DNA from: Membranipora membranacea
Lineage: Eukaryota > Bryozoa > Gymnolaemata > Cheilostomatida > Membraniporidae
DNA: 64,000 bases
Direction: 5' to 3'
NCBI GenBank assembly: GCA_914767715.1
Contig: OU612068.1
Span: forward strand, 15,190,001 to 15,254,000
The notes beneath the pieces are model-generated. The model did no database searches and was not told where the DNA came from. It saw only the letters and a list, made by a program, of their open reading frames with translations. The position numbers and the translations under genes are program-made. Positions 41,900 through 57,500 of the stretch are shown in pieces. Positions within the stretch are counted from its first letter, which is position 1, and each line of letters opens with the position of its first letter.

Positions 41900-44800
41900 A
41901 TTTCAAACTGAAACACTTATTCAGACTCAGCTTTTCGCTGCGAGTCTAATGGCGCAAATATTGATTCGATCGGACAAGAATTGGCGAAGTTATAGCGAAA
42001 AACGTCGCTAAAACGGACGAAAGTGTTTATCTCACTGAGTTGAGCATCTTGGTGAAAAAAATTCGCATTTTGAAAAAACTTTCAAATTTCAAACTGAAAC
42101 ACTTATTCAGACTCAGCCTTTCGCTGCGAGTCTAATGGCGCAAATATCGGGACGATCGGACAAGAATTGGCGAAGTTATAGCGAAAAACGTCGCTAAAAC
42201 GGACGAAAGTGTTTATCTCACTGAGTTGAGCATCTTGGTGAAAAAAATGCGCATTTTGAAAAAACTTTCAAATTTCAAACTGAAACACTTATTCAGACTC
42301 AGCTTTTCGCTGCGAGTCTAATGGCGCAAATATCGATTCGATCGGACAAGAATTGGCGAAGTTATAGCGAAAAACGTCGCTAAAACGGACGAAAGTGTTT
42401 ATCTCACTGAGTTGAGCATCTTGGTGAAAAAAATGCGCATTTTGAAAAAACTTTCAAATTTCAAACTGAAACACTTATTCAGACTCAGCTTTTCGCTGCG
42501 AGTCTAATGGCGCAAATATCGATTCGATCGGACAAGAATTGGCGAAGTTATAGCGAAAAACGTCGCTAAAACGGACGAAAGTGTTTATCTCACTGAGTTG
42601 AGCATCTTGGTGAAAAAAATGCGCATTTTGAAAAAACTTTCAAATTTCAAACTGAAACACTTATTCAGACTCAGCTTTTCGCTGCGAGTCTAATGGCGCA
42701 AATATTGATTCGATCGGACAAGAATTGGCGAAGTTATAGCGAAAAACGTCGCTAAAACGGACGAAAGTGTTTATCTCACTGAGTTGAGCATCTTGGTGAA
42801 AAAAATTCGCATTTTGAAAAAACTTTCAAATTTCAAACTGAAACACTTATTCAGACTCAGCCTTTCGCTGCGAGTCTAATGGCGCAAATATCGGGACGAT
42901 CGGACAAGAATTGGCGAAGTTATAGCGAAAAACGTCGCTAAAACGGACGAAAGTGTTTATCTCACTGAGTTGAGCATCTTGGTGAAAAAAATGCGCATTT
43001 TCAAAAAACTTTCAAATTTCAAACTGAAACACTTATTCAGACTCAGCTTTTCGCTGCGAGTCTAATGGCGCAAATATCGGGACGATCGGACAAGAATTGG
43101 CGAAGTTATAGCGAAAAACGTCGCTAAAACGGACGAATGTGTTTATCTCACTGAGTTGAGCATCTTGGTGAAAAAAATGCGCATTTTGAAAAAACTTTCA
43201 AATTTCAAACTGAAACACTTATTCAGATTCAGCTTTTCGCTGCGAGTCTAATGGCGCAAATATCGGGACGATCGGACAAGAATTGGCGAAGTTATAGCGA
43301 AAAACGTCGCTAAAACGGACGAAAGTGTTTATCTCACTGAGTTGAGCATCTTGGTGAAAAAAATGCGCATTTTGAAAAAACTTTCAAATTTCAAACTGAA
43401 ACACTTATTCAGACTCAGCTTTTCGCTGCGAGTCTAATGGCGCAAATATCGGGACGATCGGACAAGAATTGGCGAATTTATAGCGAAAAACGTCACTAAA
43501 ACGGACGAAAGTGTTTATCTCACTGAGTTGAGCATCTTGGTGAAAAAAATGCGCATTTTGGTAAAACTTTCACATTTCAAACTGAAACACTTATTCAGAC
43601 TCAGCTTTTCGCTGCGAGTCTAATGGCGCAAATATCGATTCGATCGGACAAGAATTGGCGAAGTTATAGCGAAAAACGTCGCTAAAACGGACGAAAGTGT
43701 TTATCTCACTGAGTTGAGCATCTTGGTGAAAAAAATGCGCATTTTGAAAAAACTTTCAAATCTCAAACTGAAACACTTATTCAGACTCAGGTTTTCTCTG
43801 CGAGTCTAATGGCGCAAATATCGGGACGATCGGACAAGAATTGGCGAAGTTATAGCGAAAAACGTCGCTAAAACGGACGAAAGTGTTTATCTCACTGAGT
43901 TGAGCATCTTGGTGAAAAAAATGCGCATTTTGAAAAAACTTTCAAATTTCAAACTGAAACACTTATTCAGACTCAGCTTATCGCTGCGAGTCTAATGGCG
44001 CAAATATCGGGACGATCGGACAAGAATTGGCGAAGTTATAGTGAAAAACGTCGCTAAAACGGACGAAAGTGTTTATCTCACTGAGTTGAGTGAGCATCTT
44101 GGTGAAAAAAATGCGCATTCTAAAAAAACTTTCAAATTTTAAACTGAAACACTTATTCAGATTCAGCTTTTCGCTGCGAGTCTAATGGCGCAAATATCGG
44201 GACGATCGGACAAGAATTGGCGAAGTTATAGCGAAAAACGTCGCTAAAACGGACGAAAGTGTTTATCTCACTGAGTTGAGCATCTTGGTGAAAAAAATGC
44301 GCATTTTGAAAAAACTTTCAAATTTCAAACTGAAACACTTATTCAGACTCAGCTTTTCGCTGCGAGTCTAATGGCGCAAATATCGGGACGATCGGACAAG
44401 AATTGGCGAAGTTATAGCGAAAAACGTCGCTAAAACGGACGAAAGTGTTTATCTCACTGAGTTGAGCATCTTGGTGAAAAAAATGCGCATTTTGAAAAAA
44501 CTTTCAAATTTCAAACTGAAACACTTATTCAGACTCAGCTTTTCGCTGCGAGTCTAATGGCGCAAATATCGGGACGATCGGCCAAGAATTGGCGAAGTTA
44601 TAGCGAAAAACGTCGCTAAAACGGACGAAAGTGTTTATCTCACTGAGTTGAGCATCTTGGTGAAAAAAATGCGCATTTTGAAAAAACTTTCAAATTTCAA
44701 ACTGAAACACTTATTCAGACTCAGCTATTCGCTGCGAGTCTAATGGCGCAAATATCGATTCGATCGGACAAGAATTGGCGAAGTTATAGCGAAAAACGTC

Positions 44801-47800
44801 GCTAAAACGGACGAAAGTGTTTATCTCACTGAGTTGAGCATCTTGGTGAACAAAATGCGCATTTTGAAAAAACTTTCAAATTTCAAACTGAAACACTTAT
44901 TCAGACTCAGCTTTTCGCTGCGAGTCTAATGGCGCAAATATTGATTCGATCGGACAAGAATTGGCGAAGTTATAGCGAAAAACGTCGCTAAAACGGACGA
45001 AAGTGTTTATCTCACTGAGTTGAGCATCTTGGTGAAAAAAATTCGCATTTTGAAAAAACTTTCAAATTTCAAACTGAAACACTTATTCAGACTCAGCCTT
45101 TCGCTGCGAGTCTAATGGCGCAAATATCGGGACGATCGGACAAGAATTGGCGAAGTTATAGCGAAAAACGTCGCTAAAACGGACGAAAGTGTTTATCTCA
45201 CTGAGTTGAGCATCTTGGTGAAAAAAATGCGCATTTTCAAAAAACTTTCAAATTTCAAACTGAAACACTTATTCAGACTCAGCTTTTCGCTGCGAGTCTA
45301 ATGGCGCAAATATCGGGACGATCGGACAAGAATTGGCGAAGTTATAGCGAAAAACGTCGCTAAAACGGACGAATGTGTTTATCTCACTGAGTTGAGCATC
45401 TTGGTGAAAAAAATGCGCATTTTGAAAAAACTTTCAAATTTCAAACTGAAACACTTATTCAGATTCAGCTTTTCGCTGCGAGTCTAATGGCGCAAATATC
45501 GGGACGATCGGACAAGAATTGGCGAAGTTATAGCGAAAAACGTCGCTAAAACGGACGAAAGTGTTTATCTCACTGAGTTGAGCATCTTGGTGAAAAAAAT
45601 GCGCATTTTGAAAAAACTTTCAAATTTCAAACTGAAACACTTATTCAGACTCAGCTTTTCGCTGCGAGTCTAATGGCGCAAATATCGGGACGATCGGACA
45701 AGAATTGGCGAATTTATAGCGAAAAACGTCACTAAAACGGACGAAAGTGTTTATCTCACTGAGTTGAGCATCTTGGTGAAAAAAATGCGCATTTTGGTAA
45801 AACTTTCACATTTCAAACTGAAACACTTATTCAGACTCAGCTTTTCGCTGCGAGTCTAATGGCGCAAATATCGAGTCGATCGGACAAGAATTGGCGAAGT
45901 TATAGCGAAAAACGTCGCTAAAACGGACGAAAGTGTTAATCTCACTGAGTTGAGCATCTTGGTGAAAAAAATTCGCATTTTGAAAAAACTTTCAAATTTC
46001 AAACTGAAACACATATTCAGACTCAGCTTTTCGCTGCGAGTCTAATGGCGCAAGTATCGGGACGATCGGACAAGAATTAGCGAAGTTATAGCGAAAAACG
46101 TCGCTAAAACGGACGAAAGTGTTTATCTCACCGAGTTGAGCATCTTGGTGAAAAAAATGCGCATTTTGAAAAAACTTTCAAATTTCAAACTGAAACACTT
46201 ATTCAGATTCAGCTTTTCGCTGCGAGTCTAATGGCGCAAATATCGGGACGATCGGACAAGAATTGGCGAAGTTATAGCGATAAACGTCGCTAAAACGGAC
46301 GAAAGTGTTTATCTCACTGAGTTGAGCATCTTGGTGAAAAAAATGCGCATTTTGAAAAAACTTTCAAATCTCAAACTGAAACACTTATTCAGACTCAGGT
46401 TTTCTCTGCGAGTCTAATGGCGCAAATATCGGGACGATCGGACAAGAATTGGCGAAGTTATAGCGAAAAACGTCGCTAAAACGGACGAAAGTGTTTATCT
46501 CACTGAGTTGAGCATCTTGGTGAAAAAAATGCGCATTTTGAAAAAACTTTCAAATTTCAAACTGAAACACTTATTCAGACTCAGCTTTTCGCTGCGAGTC
46601 TAATGGCGCAAATATCGGGACGATCGGACAAGAATTGGCGAAGTTATAGCGAAAAACGTCGCTAAAACGGACGAAAGTGTTTATCTCACTGAGTTGAGCA
46701 TCTTGGTGAAAAAAATGCGCATTTTGAAAAAACTTTCAAATTTCAAACTGAAACACTTATTCAGACTCAGCTTTTCGCTGCGAGTCTGATGGCGCAAATA
46801 TCGGGACGATCGGACAAGAATTGGCGAATTTATAGCGAAAAACGTCACTAAAACGGACGAAAGTGTTTATCTCACTGAGTTGAGCATCTTGGTGAAAAAA
46901 ATGCGCATTTTGAAAAAACTTTCAAATCTCAAACTGAAACACTTATTCAGACTCAGCTTTTCGCTGTGAGTCTGATGGCGCAAATATCGGGACGATCGGA
47001 CAAGAATTGGCGAAGTTATAGCGAAAAACGTCGCTAAAACGGACGAAAGTGTTTATCTCACTGAGTTGAGCATCTTGGTGAAAAAACTGCGCATTTTCAA
47101 AAAACTTTCAAATTTCAAACTGAAACACTTATTCAGACTCAGCTTTTCGCTGCGAGTCTAATGGCGCAAATATCGGGACGATCGGACAAGAATTGGCGAA
47201 GTTATAGCGAAAAACGTCGCTAAAACGGACGAATGTGTTTATCTCACTGAGTTGAGCATCTTGGTCAAAAAAATGCGCATTTTGAAAAAACTTTCAAATT
47301 TCAAACTGAAACACTTATTCAGATTCAGCTTTTCGCTGCGAGTCTAATGGCGCAAATATCGGGACGATCGGACAAGAATTGGCGAAGTTATAGCGAAAAA
47401 CGTCGCTAAAACGGACGAAAGTGTTTATCTCACTGAGTTGAGCATCTTGGTGAAAAAAATGCGCATTTTGAAAAAACTTTCAAATTTCAAACTGAAACAC
47501 TTATTCAGACTCAGCTTTTCGCTGCGAGTCTAATGGCGCAAATATCGGGACGATCGGACAAGAATTGGCGAATTTATAGCGAAAAACGTCACTAAAACGG
47601 ACGAAAGTGTTTATCTCACTGAGTTGAGCATCTTGGTGAAAAAAATGCGCATTTTGGTAAAACTTTCACATTTCAAACTGAAACACTTATTCAGACTCAG
47701 CTTTTCGCTGCGAGTCTAATGGCGCAAATATCGATTCGATCGGACAAGAATTGGCGAAGTTATAGCGAAAAACGTCGCTAAAACGGACGAAAGTGTTAAT

Positions 47801-48950
47801 CTCACTGAGTTGAGCATCTTGGTGAAAAAAATTCGCATTTTGAAAAAACTTTCAAATTTCAAACTGAAACACATATTCAGACTCAGCTTTTCGCTGCGAG
47901 TCTAATGGCGCAAGTATCGGGACGATCGGACAAGAATTAGCGAAGTTATAGCGAAAAACGTCGCTAAAACGGACGAAAGTGTTTATCTCACCGAGTTGAG
48001 CATCTTGGTGAAAAAAATGCGCATTTTGAAAAAACTTTCAAATTTCAAACTGAAACACTTATTCAGATTCAGCTTTTCGCTGCGAGTCTAATGGCGCAAA
48101 TATCGGGACGATCGGACAAGAATTGGCGAAGTTATAGCGATAAACGTCGCTAAAACGGACGAAAGTGTTTATCTCACTGAGTTGAGCATCTTGGTGAAAA
48201 AAATGCGCATTTTGAAAAATCTTTCAAATCTCAAACTGAAACACTTATTCAGACTCAGGTTTTCTCTGCGAGTCTAATGGCGCAAATATCGGGACGATCG
48301 GACAAGAATTGGCGAAGTTATAGCGAAAAACGTCGCTAAAACGGACGAAAGTGTTTATCTCACTGAGTTGAGCATCTTGGTGAAAAAAATGCGCATTTTG
48401 AAAAAACTTTCAAATTTCAAACTGAAACACTTATTCAGACTCAGCTTTTCGCTGCGAGTCTAATGGCGCAAATATCGGGACGATCGGACAAGAATTGGCG
48501 AAGTTATAGCGAAAAACGTCGCTAAAACGGACGAAAGTGTTTATCTCACTGAGTTGAGCATCTTGGTGAAAAAAATGCGCATTTTGAAAAAACTTTCAAA
48601 TTTCAAACTGACACACTTATTCAGACTCAGCTTTTCGCTGCGAGTCTGATGGCGCAAATATCGGGACGATCGGACAAGAATTGGCGAATTTAGAGCGAAA
48701 AACGTCACTAAAACGGACGAAAGTGTTTATCTCACTGAGTTGAGCATCTTGGTGAAAAAAATGCGCATTTTGAAAAAACTTTCAAATCTCAAACTGAAAC
48801 ACTTATTCAGACTCAGCTTTTCGCTGTGAGTCTGATGGCGCAAATATCGGGACGATCGGACAAGAATTGGCGAAGTTATAGCGAAAAACGTCGCTAAAAC
48901 GGACGAAAGTGTTTATCTCACTGAGTTGAGCATCTTGGTGAAAAAAATGC
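41900..48950. repeat. Right-arm higher-order repeats (12-mer ~2236 bp, 10-mer 1860 bp)
   Basis: A unit with ATATTGATTCGATCGG at 42705 recurs at 44941 (12 monomers plus a 4-bp insertion). Within and after this, markers near 45230 (GCATTTTCAAAAAAC), 45.9 kb and 46.82 kb recur exactly 1860 bp later (47.09, 47.76 and 48.68 kb). Copies differ by single substitutions. Edges are approximate. Confidence 0.8.
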
Positions 48951-51239
48951 GCATTTTAAAAAAAATTTCAAATTTCAAACTGAAACACTTATTCAGACTC
49001 AGCTTTTCGCTGCGAGTCTGATGGCGCAAATATCGGGACGATCGGACAAGAATTGGCGAAGTTATAGCGAAAAACGTCGCTAAAACGGACGAAAGTGTTT
49101 ATCTCACTGAGTTGAGCATCTTGGTGAAAAAAATGCGCATTTTGAAAAAACTTTCAAATTTCAAACTGAAACACTTATTCAGACTCAGCTTATCGCTGCG
49201 AGTCTAATGGCGCAAATATCGGGACGATCGGACAAGAATTGGCGAAGTTATAGTGAAAAACGTCGCTAAAACGGACGAAAGTGTTTATCTCACTGAGTTG
49301 AGTGAGCATCTTGGTGAAAAAAATGCGCATTCTAAAAAAACTTTCAAATTTTAAACTGAAACACTTATTCAGACTCAGCTTTTCGCTGCGAGTCTAATGG
49401 CGCAAATATCGATTCGATCGGACAAGAATTGGCGAAGTTATAGCGAAAAACGTCGCTAAAACGGACGAAAGTGTTTATCTCACTGAGTTGAGCATCTTGG
49501 TGAAAAAAATGCGCATTTTGAAAAAACTTTCAAATTTCAAACTGAAACACTTATTCAGACTCAGCTCTTCGCTGCGAGTCTAATGGCGCAAATATTGATT
49601 CGATCGGACAAGAATTGGCGAAGTTATAGCGAAAAACGTCGCTAAAACGGACGAAAGTGTTTATCTCACTGAGTTGAGCATCTTGGTGAAAAAAATTCGC
49701 ATTTTGAAAAAACTTTCAAATTTCAAACTGAAACACTTATTCAGACTCAGCCTTTCGCTGCGAGTCTAATGGCGCAAATATCGGGACGATCGGACAAGAA
49801 TTGGCGAAGTTATAGCGAAAAACGTCGCTAAAATGGACGAAAGTGTTTATCTCACTGAGTTGAGCATCTTGGTGAAAAAAATGTGCATTTTGAAAAAACT
49901 TTCAAATTTCAAACTGAAACACTTATTCAGACTCAGCTTTTCGCTGCGAGTCTAATGGCGCAAATATCGGGACGATCGGACAAGAATTGGCGAAGTTATC
50001 GCGAAAAACGTCGCTAAATCGGACGAAAGTGTTTATCTCACTGAGTTGAGCATCTTGGTGAAAAAAATGCGCATTTTGAAAAAACTTTCAAATTTCAAAC
50101 TGAAACACTTATTCAGACTCAGCTTTTCGCTGCGAGTCTAATGGCGCAAATATCGGGACGATCGGACAAGAATTGGCGAAGTTATAGCGAAAAACGTCGC
50201 TAAAACGGACGAAAGTGTTTATCTCACTGAGTTGAGCATCTTGGTGAAAAAAATGCGCATTTTGAAAAAACTTTCAAATTTCAAACTGAAACACTTATTC
50301 AGACTCAGCTTTTCGCTGCGAGTCTAATGGCGCAAGTATCGGGACGATCGGACAAGAATTAGCGAAGTTATAGCGAAAAACGTCGCTAAAACGGACGAAA
50401 GTGTTTATCTCACCGAGTTGAGCATCTTGGTGAAAAAAATGCGCATTTTGAAAAAACTTTCAAATTTCAAACTGAAACACTTATTCAGATTCAGCTTTTC
50501 GCTGCGAGTCTAATGGCGCAAATATCAGGACGATCGGACAAGAATTGGCGAAGTTATAGCGATAAACGTCGCTAAAACGGACGAAAGTGTTTATCTCACT
50601 GAGTTGAGCATCTTGGTGAAAAAAATGCGCATTTTGAAAAAACTTTCAAATCTCAAACTGAAACACTTATTCAGACTCAGGTTTTCTCTGCGAGTCTAAT
50701 GGCGCAAATATCGGGACGATCGGACAAGAATTGGCGAAGTTATAGCGAAAAACGTCGCTAAAACGGACGAAAGTGTTTATCTCACTGAGTTGAGCATCTT
50801 GGTGAAAAAAATGCGCATTTTCAAAAAACTTTCAAATTTCAAACTGAAACACTTATTCAGACTCAGCTTTTCGCTGCGAGTCTAATGGCGCAAATATCGG
50901 GACGATCGGACACGAATTGGCGAAGTTATAGCGAAAAACGTCGCTAAAACGGACGAAAGTGTTTATCTCACTGAGTTGAGCATCTTGGTGAAAAAAATGC
51001 GCATTTTGAAAAAACTTTCAAATTTCAAACTGAAACACTTATTCAGACTCAGCTTTTCGCTGCGAGTCTAATGGCGCAAATATCGGGACGATCGGACAAG
51101 AATTGGCGAAGTTATAGCGAAAAACGTCGCTAAAACGGACGAAAGTGTTTATCTCACTGAGTTGAGCATCTTGGTGAAAAAAATGCGCATTTTGAAAAAA
51201 CTTTCAAATTTCAAACTGAAACACTTATTCAGACTCAGC

Positions 51240-54200
51240 TTTTCGCTTCGAGTCTAATGGCGCAAATATCGGGACGATCGGACAAGAATTGGCGAAGTTA
51301 TAGCGAAAAACGTCGCTAAAACGGACGAAAGTGTTTATCTCACTGAGTTGAGCATCTTGGTGAAAAAAATGCGCATTTTGAAAAAACTTTCAAATTTCAA
51401 ACTGAAACACTTATTCAGACTCAGCTTTTCGCTGCGAGTCTAATGGCGCAAATATCGGGACGATCGGACAAGAATTGGCGAAGTTATAGGGAAAAACGTC
51501 GCTAAAACGGACGAAAGTGTTTATCTCACTGAGTTGAGCATCTTGGTGAAAAAAATGCGCATTTTGAAAAAACTTTCAAATTTCAAACTGAAACACTTAT
51601 TCAGACTCAGCTTTTCGCTGCGAGTCTAATGGCGCAAATATCGGGACGATCGGACAAGAATTGGCGAAGTTATGGCGAAAAACGTCGCTAAAACGGACGA
51701 AAGTGTTTATCTCACTGAGTTGAGCATCTTGGTGAAAAAAATGCGCATTTTGAAAAAACTTTCAAATTTCAAACTGAAACACTTATTCAGACTCAGCTTT
51801 TCGCTTCGAGTCTAATGGCGCAAATATCGGGACGATCGGACAAGAATTGGCGAAGTTATAGCGAAAAACGTCGCTAAAACGGACGAAAGTGTTTATCTCA
51901 CTGAGTTGAGCATCTTGGTGAAAAAAATGCGCATTTTGAAAAAACTTTCAAATTTCAAACTGAAACACTTATTCAGACTCAGCTTTTCGCTGCGAGTCTA
52001 ATGGCGCAAATATCGGGACGATCGGACAAGAATTGGCGAAGTTATAGGGAAAAACGTCGCTAAAACGGACGAAAGTGTTTATCTCACTGAGTTGAGCATC
52101 TTGGTGAAAAAAATGCGCATTTTGAAAAAACTTTCAAATTTCAAACTGAAACACTTAGTCAGACTCAGCTTTTCGCTGCGAGTCTAATGGCGCAAATATC
52201 GGGACGATCGGACAAGAATTGGCGAAGTTATAGCGAAAAACGTCGCTAAAACGGACGAAAGTGTTTATCTCACTGAGTTGAGCATCTTGGTGAAAAAAAT
52301 GCGCATTTTGAAAAAACTTTCAAATTTCAAACTGAAACACTTATTCAGACTCAGCTTTTCGCTGCGAGTCTAATGGCGCAAATATCGGGACGATCGGACA
52401 CGAATTGGCGAAGTTAGAGCGAAAAACGTCGCTAAAGCGGACGAAAGTGTTTATCTCACTGAGTTGAGCATCTTGGTGAAAAAAATGCGCATTTTCAAAA
52501 AACTTTCAAATTTCAAACTGAAACACTTATTCAGACCCAGCTTTTCGCTGCGAGTCTAATGGCGCAAATATCGGGACGATCGGACAAGAATTGGCGAAGT
52601 TATAGCGAAAAACGTCGCTAAAACGGACGAAAGTGTTTATCTCACTGAGTTGAGCATCTTGGTGAAAAAAATGCGCATTTTGAAAAAACTTTCAAATTTC
52701 AAACTGAAACACTTATTCAGACTCAGCTTTTCGCTGCGAGTCTAATGGCGCAAATATCGGGACGATCGGACAAGAATTGGCGAAGTTTTAGCGAAAAACG
52801 TCGCTAAAACGGACGAAAGTGTTTATCTCACTGAGTTGAGCATCTTGGTGAAAAAAATGCGCATTTTGAAAAAACTTTCAAATTTCAAACTGAAACACTT
52901 ATTCAGACTCAGCTTTTCGCTGCGAGTCTAATGGCGCAAATATCGGGACGATCGGACAAGAATTGGCGAAGTTATAGCGAAAAACGTCGCTAAAACGGAC
53001 GAAAGTGTTTATCTCACTGAGTTGAGCATCTTGGTGAAAAAAATGCGCATTTTGAAAAAACTTTCAAATTTCAAACTGAAACACTTATTCAGACTCAGCT
53101 TTTCGCTGCGAGTCTAATGGCGCAAATATCGGGACGATCGGACACGAATTGGCGAAGTTTTAGCGAAAAACGTCGCTAAAACGGACGAAAGTGTTTATCT
53201 CACTGAGTTGAGCATCTTGGTGAAAAAAATGCGCATTTTGAAAAAACTTTCAAATTTCAATCTGAAACACTTATTCAGACTCAGCTTTTCGCTGCGAGTC
53301 TAATGGCGCAAATATCGGGACGATCGGACAAGAATTGGCGAAGTTATAGCGAAAAACGTCGCTAAAACGGACGAAAGTGTTTATCTCACTGAGTTGAGCA
53401 TCTTGGTGAAAAAAATGCGCATTTTGAAAAAACTTTCAAATTTCAAACTGAAACACTTATTCAGACTCAGCTTTTCGCTGCGAGTCTAATGGCGCAAATA
53501 TCGGGACGATCGGACAAGAATTGGCGAAGTTATAGCGAAAAACGTCGCTAAAACGGACGAAAGTGTTTATCTCACTGAGTTGAGCATCTTGGTGAAAAAA
53601 ATGCGCATTTTGAAAAAACTTTCAAATTTCAAACTGAAACACTTATTCAGACTCAGCTTTTCGCTGCGAGTCTAATGGCGCAAATATCGGGACGATCGGA
53701 CAAGAATTGGCGAAGTTTTAGCGAAAAACGTCGCTAAAACGGACGAAAGTGTTTATCTCACTGAGTTGAGAATCATGGTGAAAAAAATGCGCATTTTGAA
53801 AAAACTTTCAAATTTCAAACTGAAACACTTATTCAGACTCAGCTTTTCGCTGCGAGTCTAATGGCGCAAATATCGGGACGATCGGACAAGAATTGGCGAA
53901 GTTATAGCGAAAAACGTCGCTAAAACGGACGAAAGTGTTTATCTCACTGAGTTGAGCATCTTGGTGAAAAAAATGCGCATTTTCAAAAAACTTTCAAATT
54001 TCAAACTGAAACACTTATTCAGACTCAGCTTTTCGCTGCGAGTCTAATGGCGCAAATATCGGGACGATCGGACACGAATTGGCGAAGTTATAGCGAAAAA
54101 ACGTCGCTAAAACGGACGAAAGTGTTTATCTCACTGAGTTGAGCATCTTGGTGAAAAAAATGCGCATTTTGAAAAAACTTTCAAATTTCAAACTGAAACA

Positions 54201-54560
54201 CTTATTCAGACTCAGCTTTTCGCTGCGAGTCTAATGGCGCAAATATCGGGACGATCGGACAAGAATTGGCGAAGTTATAGCGAAAAACGTCGCTAAAACG
54301 GACGAAAGTGTTTATCTCACTGAGTTGAGCATCTTGGTGAAAAAAATGCGCATTTTGAAAAAACTTTCAAATTTCAAACTGAAACACTTATTCAGACTCA
54401 GCTTTTCGCTGCGAGTCTAATGGCGCAAATATCGGGACGATCGGACAAGAATTGGCGAAGTTTTAGCGAAAAACGTCGCTAAAACGGACGAAAGTGTTTA
54501 TCTCACTGAGTTGAGAATCTTGGTGAAAAAAATGCGCATTTTGAAAAAACTTTCAAATTT
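51240..54560. repeat. Short higher-order repeats (3-mer and 4-mer) in the homogeneous zone
   Basis: TTTCGCTTCGAG at 51241 and 51799, and TATAGGGAAAAAC near 51486 and 52044, recur at 558 bp (3 monomers). GAGAATCATGG near 53768 and GAGAATCTTGG near 54512 lie about 744 bp (4 monomers) apart, with GAAGTTTTAGCG upstream of each. This indicates recent local duplication. Confidence 0.7.
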
Positions 54561-57500
54561 CAAACTGAAACACTTATTCAGACTCAGCTTTTCGCTGCGA
54601 GTCTAATGGCGCAAATATCGGGACGATCGGACAAGAATTGGCGAAGTTATAGCGAAAAACGTCGCTAAAACGGACGAAAGTGTTTATCTCACTGAGTTGA
54701 GCATCTTGGTGAAAAAAATGCGCATTTTCAAAAAACTTTCAAATTTCAAACTGAAACACTTATTCAGACTCAGCTTTTCGCTGCGAGTCTAATGGCGCAA
54801 ATATCGGGACGATCGGACACGAATTGGCGAAGTTATAGCGAAAAACGTCGCTAAAACGGACGAAAGTGTTTATCTCACTGAGTTGAGCATCTTGGTGAAA
54901 AAACTGCGCATTTTGAAAAAACTTTCAAATTTCAAACTGAAACACTTATTCAGACTCAGCTTTTCGCTGCGAGTCTAATGGCGCAAATATCGGGACGATC
55001 GGACAAGAATTGGCGAAGTTATAGCGAAAAACGTCGCTAAAACGGACGAAAGTGTTTATCTCACTGAGTTGAGCATCTTGGTGAAAAAAATGCGCATTTT
55101 GAAAAAACTTTCAAATTTCAAACTGAAACACTTATTCAGACTCAGCTTTTCGCTGCGAGTCTAATGGCGCAAATATCGGGACGATCGGACAAGAATTGGC
55201 GAAGTTATAGCGAAAAACGTCGCTAAAACGGACGAAAGTGTTTATCTCACTGAGTTGAGCATCTTGGTGAAAAAAATGCGCATTTTGAAAAAACTTTCAA
55301 ATTTCAAACTGAAACACTTATTCAGACTCAGCTTTACGCTGCGAGTCTAATGGCGCAAATATCGGGACGATCGGACAAGAATTGGCGAAGTTATAGCGAA
55401 AAACGTCGCTAAAACGGACGAAAGTGTTTATCTCACTGAGTTGAGCATCTTGGTGAAAAAAATGCGCATTTTGAAAAAACTTTCAAATTTCAAACTGAAA
55501 CACTTATTCAGACTCAGCTTTTCGCTGCGAGTCTAATGGCGCAAATATCGGGACGATCGGACAAGAATTGGCGAAGTTATAGCGAAAAACGTCGCTAAAA
55601 CGGACGAAAGTGTTTATCTCACTGAGTTGAGCATCTTGGTGAAAAAAATGCGCATTTTGAAAAAACTTTCAAATTTCAAACTGAAACACTTATTCAGACT
55701 CAGCTTTTCGCTGCGAGTCTAATGGCGCAAATATCGGGACGATCGGACAAGAATTGGCGAAGTTATAGCAAAAAACGTCGCTAAAACGGACGAAAGTGTT
55801 TATCTCACTGAGTTGAGCATCTTGGTGAAAAAAATGCGCATTTTGAAAAAACTTTCAAATTTCAAACTGAAACACTTATTCAGACTCAGCTTTTCGCTGC
55901 GAGTCTAATGGCGCAAATATCGGGACGATCGGACAAGAATTGGCGAAGTTATAGCGAAAAACGTCGCTAAAACGGACGAAAGTGTTTATCTCACTGAGTT
56001 GAGCATCTTGGTGCAAAAAATGCGCATTTTGAAAAAACTTTCAAATTTCAAACTGAAACACTTATTCAGACTCAGCTTTTCGCTGCGAGTCTAATGGCGC
56101 AAATATCGGGACGATCGGACAAGAATTGGCGAAGTTATAGCGAAAAACGTCGCTAAAACGGACGAAAGTGTTTATCTCACTGAGTTGAGCATCTTGGTGA
56201 AAAAAATGCGCATTTTGAAAAAAACTTTCAAATTTCAAACTGAAACACTTATTCAGACTCAGCTTTTCGCTGCGAGTCTAATGGCGCAAATATCGGGACG
56301 ATCGGACAAGAATTGGCGAAGTTATAGCGAAAAACGTCGCTAAAACGGACGAAAGTGTTTATCTCACTGAGTTGAGCATCTTGGTGAAAATAATGCGCAT
56401 TTTGAAAAAACTTTCAAATTTCAAACTGAAACACTTATTCAGACTCAGCTTTTCGCTGCGAGTCTAATGGCGCAAATATCGGGACGATCGGACAAGAATT
56501 GGCGAAGTTATAGCGAAAAACGTCGCTAAAACGGACGAAAGTGTTTATCTCACTGAGTTGAGCATCTTGGTGAAAAAAATGCGCATTTTGAAAAAACTTT
56601 CAAATTTCAAACTGAAACACTTATTCAGACTCAGCTTTTCGCTGCGAGTCTAATGGCGCAAATATCGGGACGATCGGACAAGAATTGGCGAAGTTATAGC
56701 GAAAAACGTCGCTAAAACGGACGAAAGTGTTTATCTCACTGAGTTGAGCATCTTGGTGAAAAAAATGCGCATTTTGAAAAAACTTTCAAATTTCAAACTG
56801 AAACACTTATTCAGACTCAGCTTTTCGCTGCGAGTCTAATGGCGCAAATATCGGGACGATCGGACAAGAATTGGCGAAGTTATTGCGAAAAACATCGCTA
56901 AAACGGACGAAAGTGTTTATCTCACTGAGTTGAGCATCTTGGTGAAAAAAATGCGCATTTTGAAAAAACTTTCAAATTTCAAACTGAAACACTTATTCAG
57001 ACTCAGCTTTTCGCTGCGAGTCTAATGGCGCAAATATCGGGACGATCGGACAAGAATTGGCGAAGTTATAGCGAAAAACGTCGCTAAAACGGACGAAAGT
57101 GTTTATCTCACTGAGTTGAGCATCTTGGTGAAAAAAAATGCGCATTTTGAAAAAACTTTCAAATTTCAAACTGAAACACTTATTCAGACTCAGCTTTTCG
57201 CTGCGAGTCTAATGGCGCAAATATCGGGACGATCGGACAAGAATTGGCGAAGTTATAGCGAAAAACGTCGCTAAAACGGACGAAAGTGTTTATCTCACTG
57301 AGTTGAGCATCTTGGTGAAAAAAATGCGCATTTTCAAAAAACTTTCAAATTTCAAACTGAAACACTTATTCAGACTCAGCTTTTCGCTGCGAGTCTAATG
57401 GCGCAAATATCGGGACGATCGGACAAGAATTGGCGAAGTTATAGCGAAAAACGTCGCTAAAACGGACGAAAGTGTTTATCTCACTGAGTTGAGCATCTTG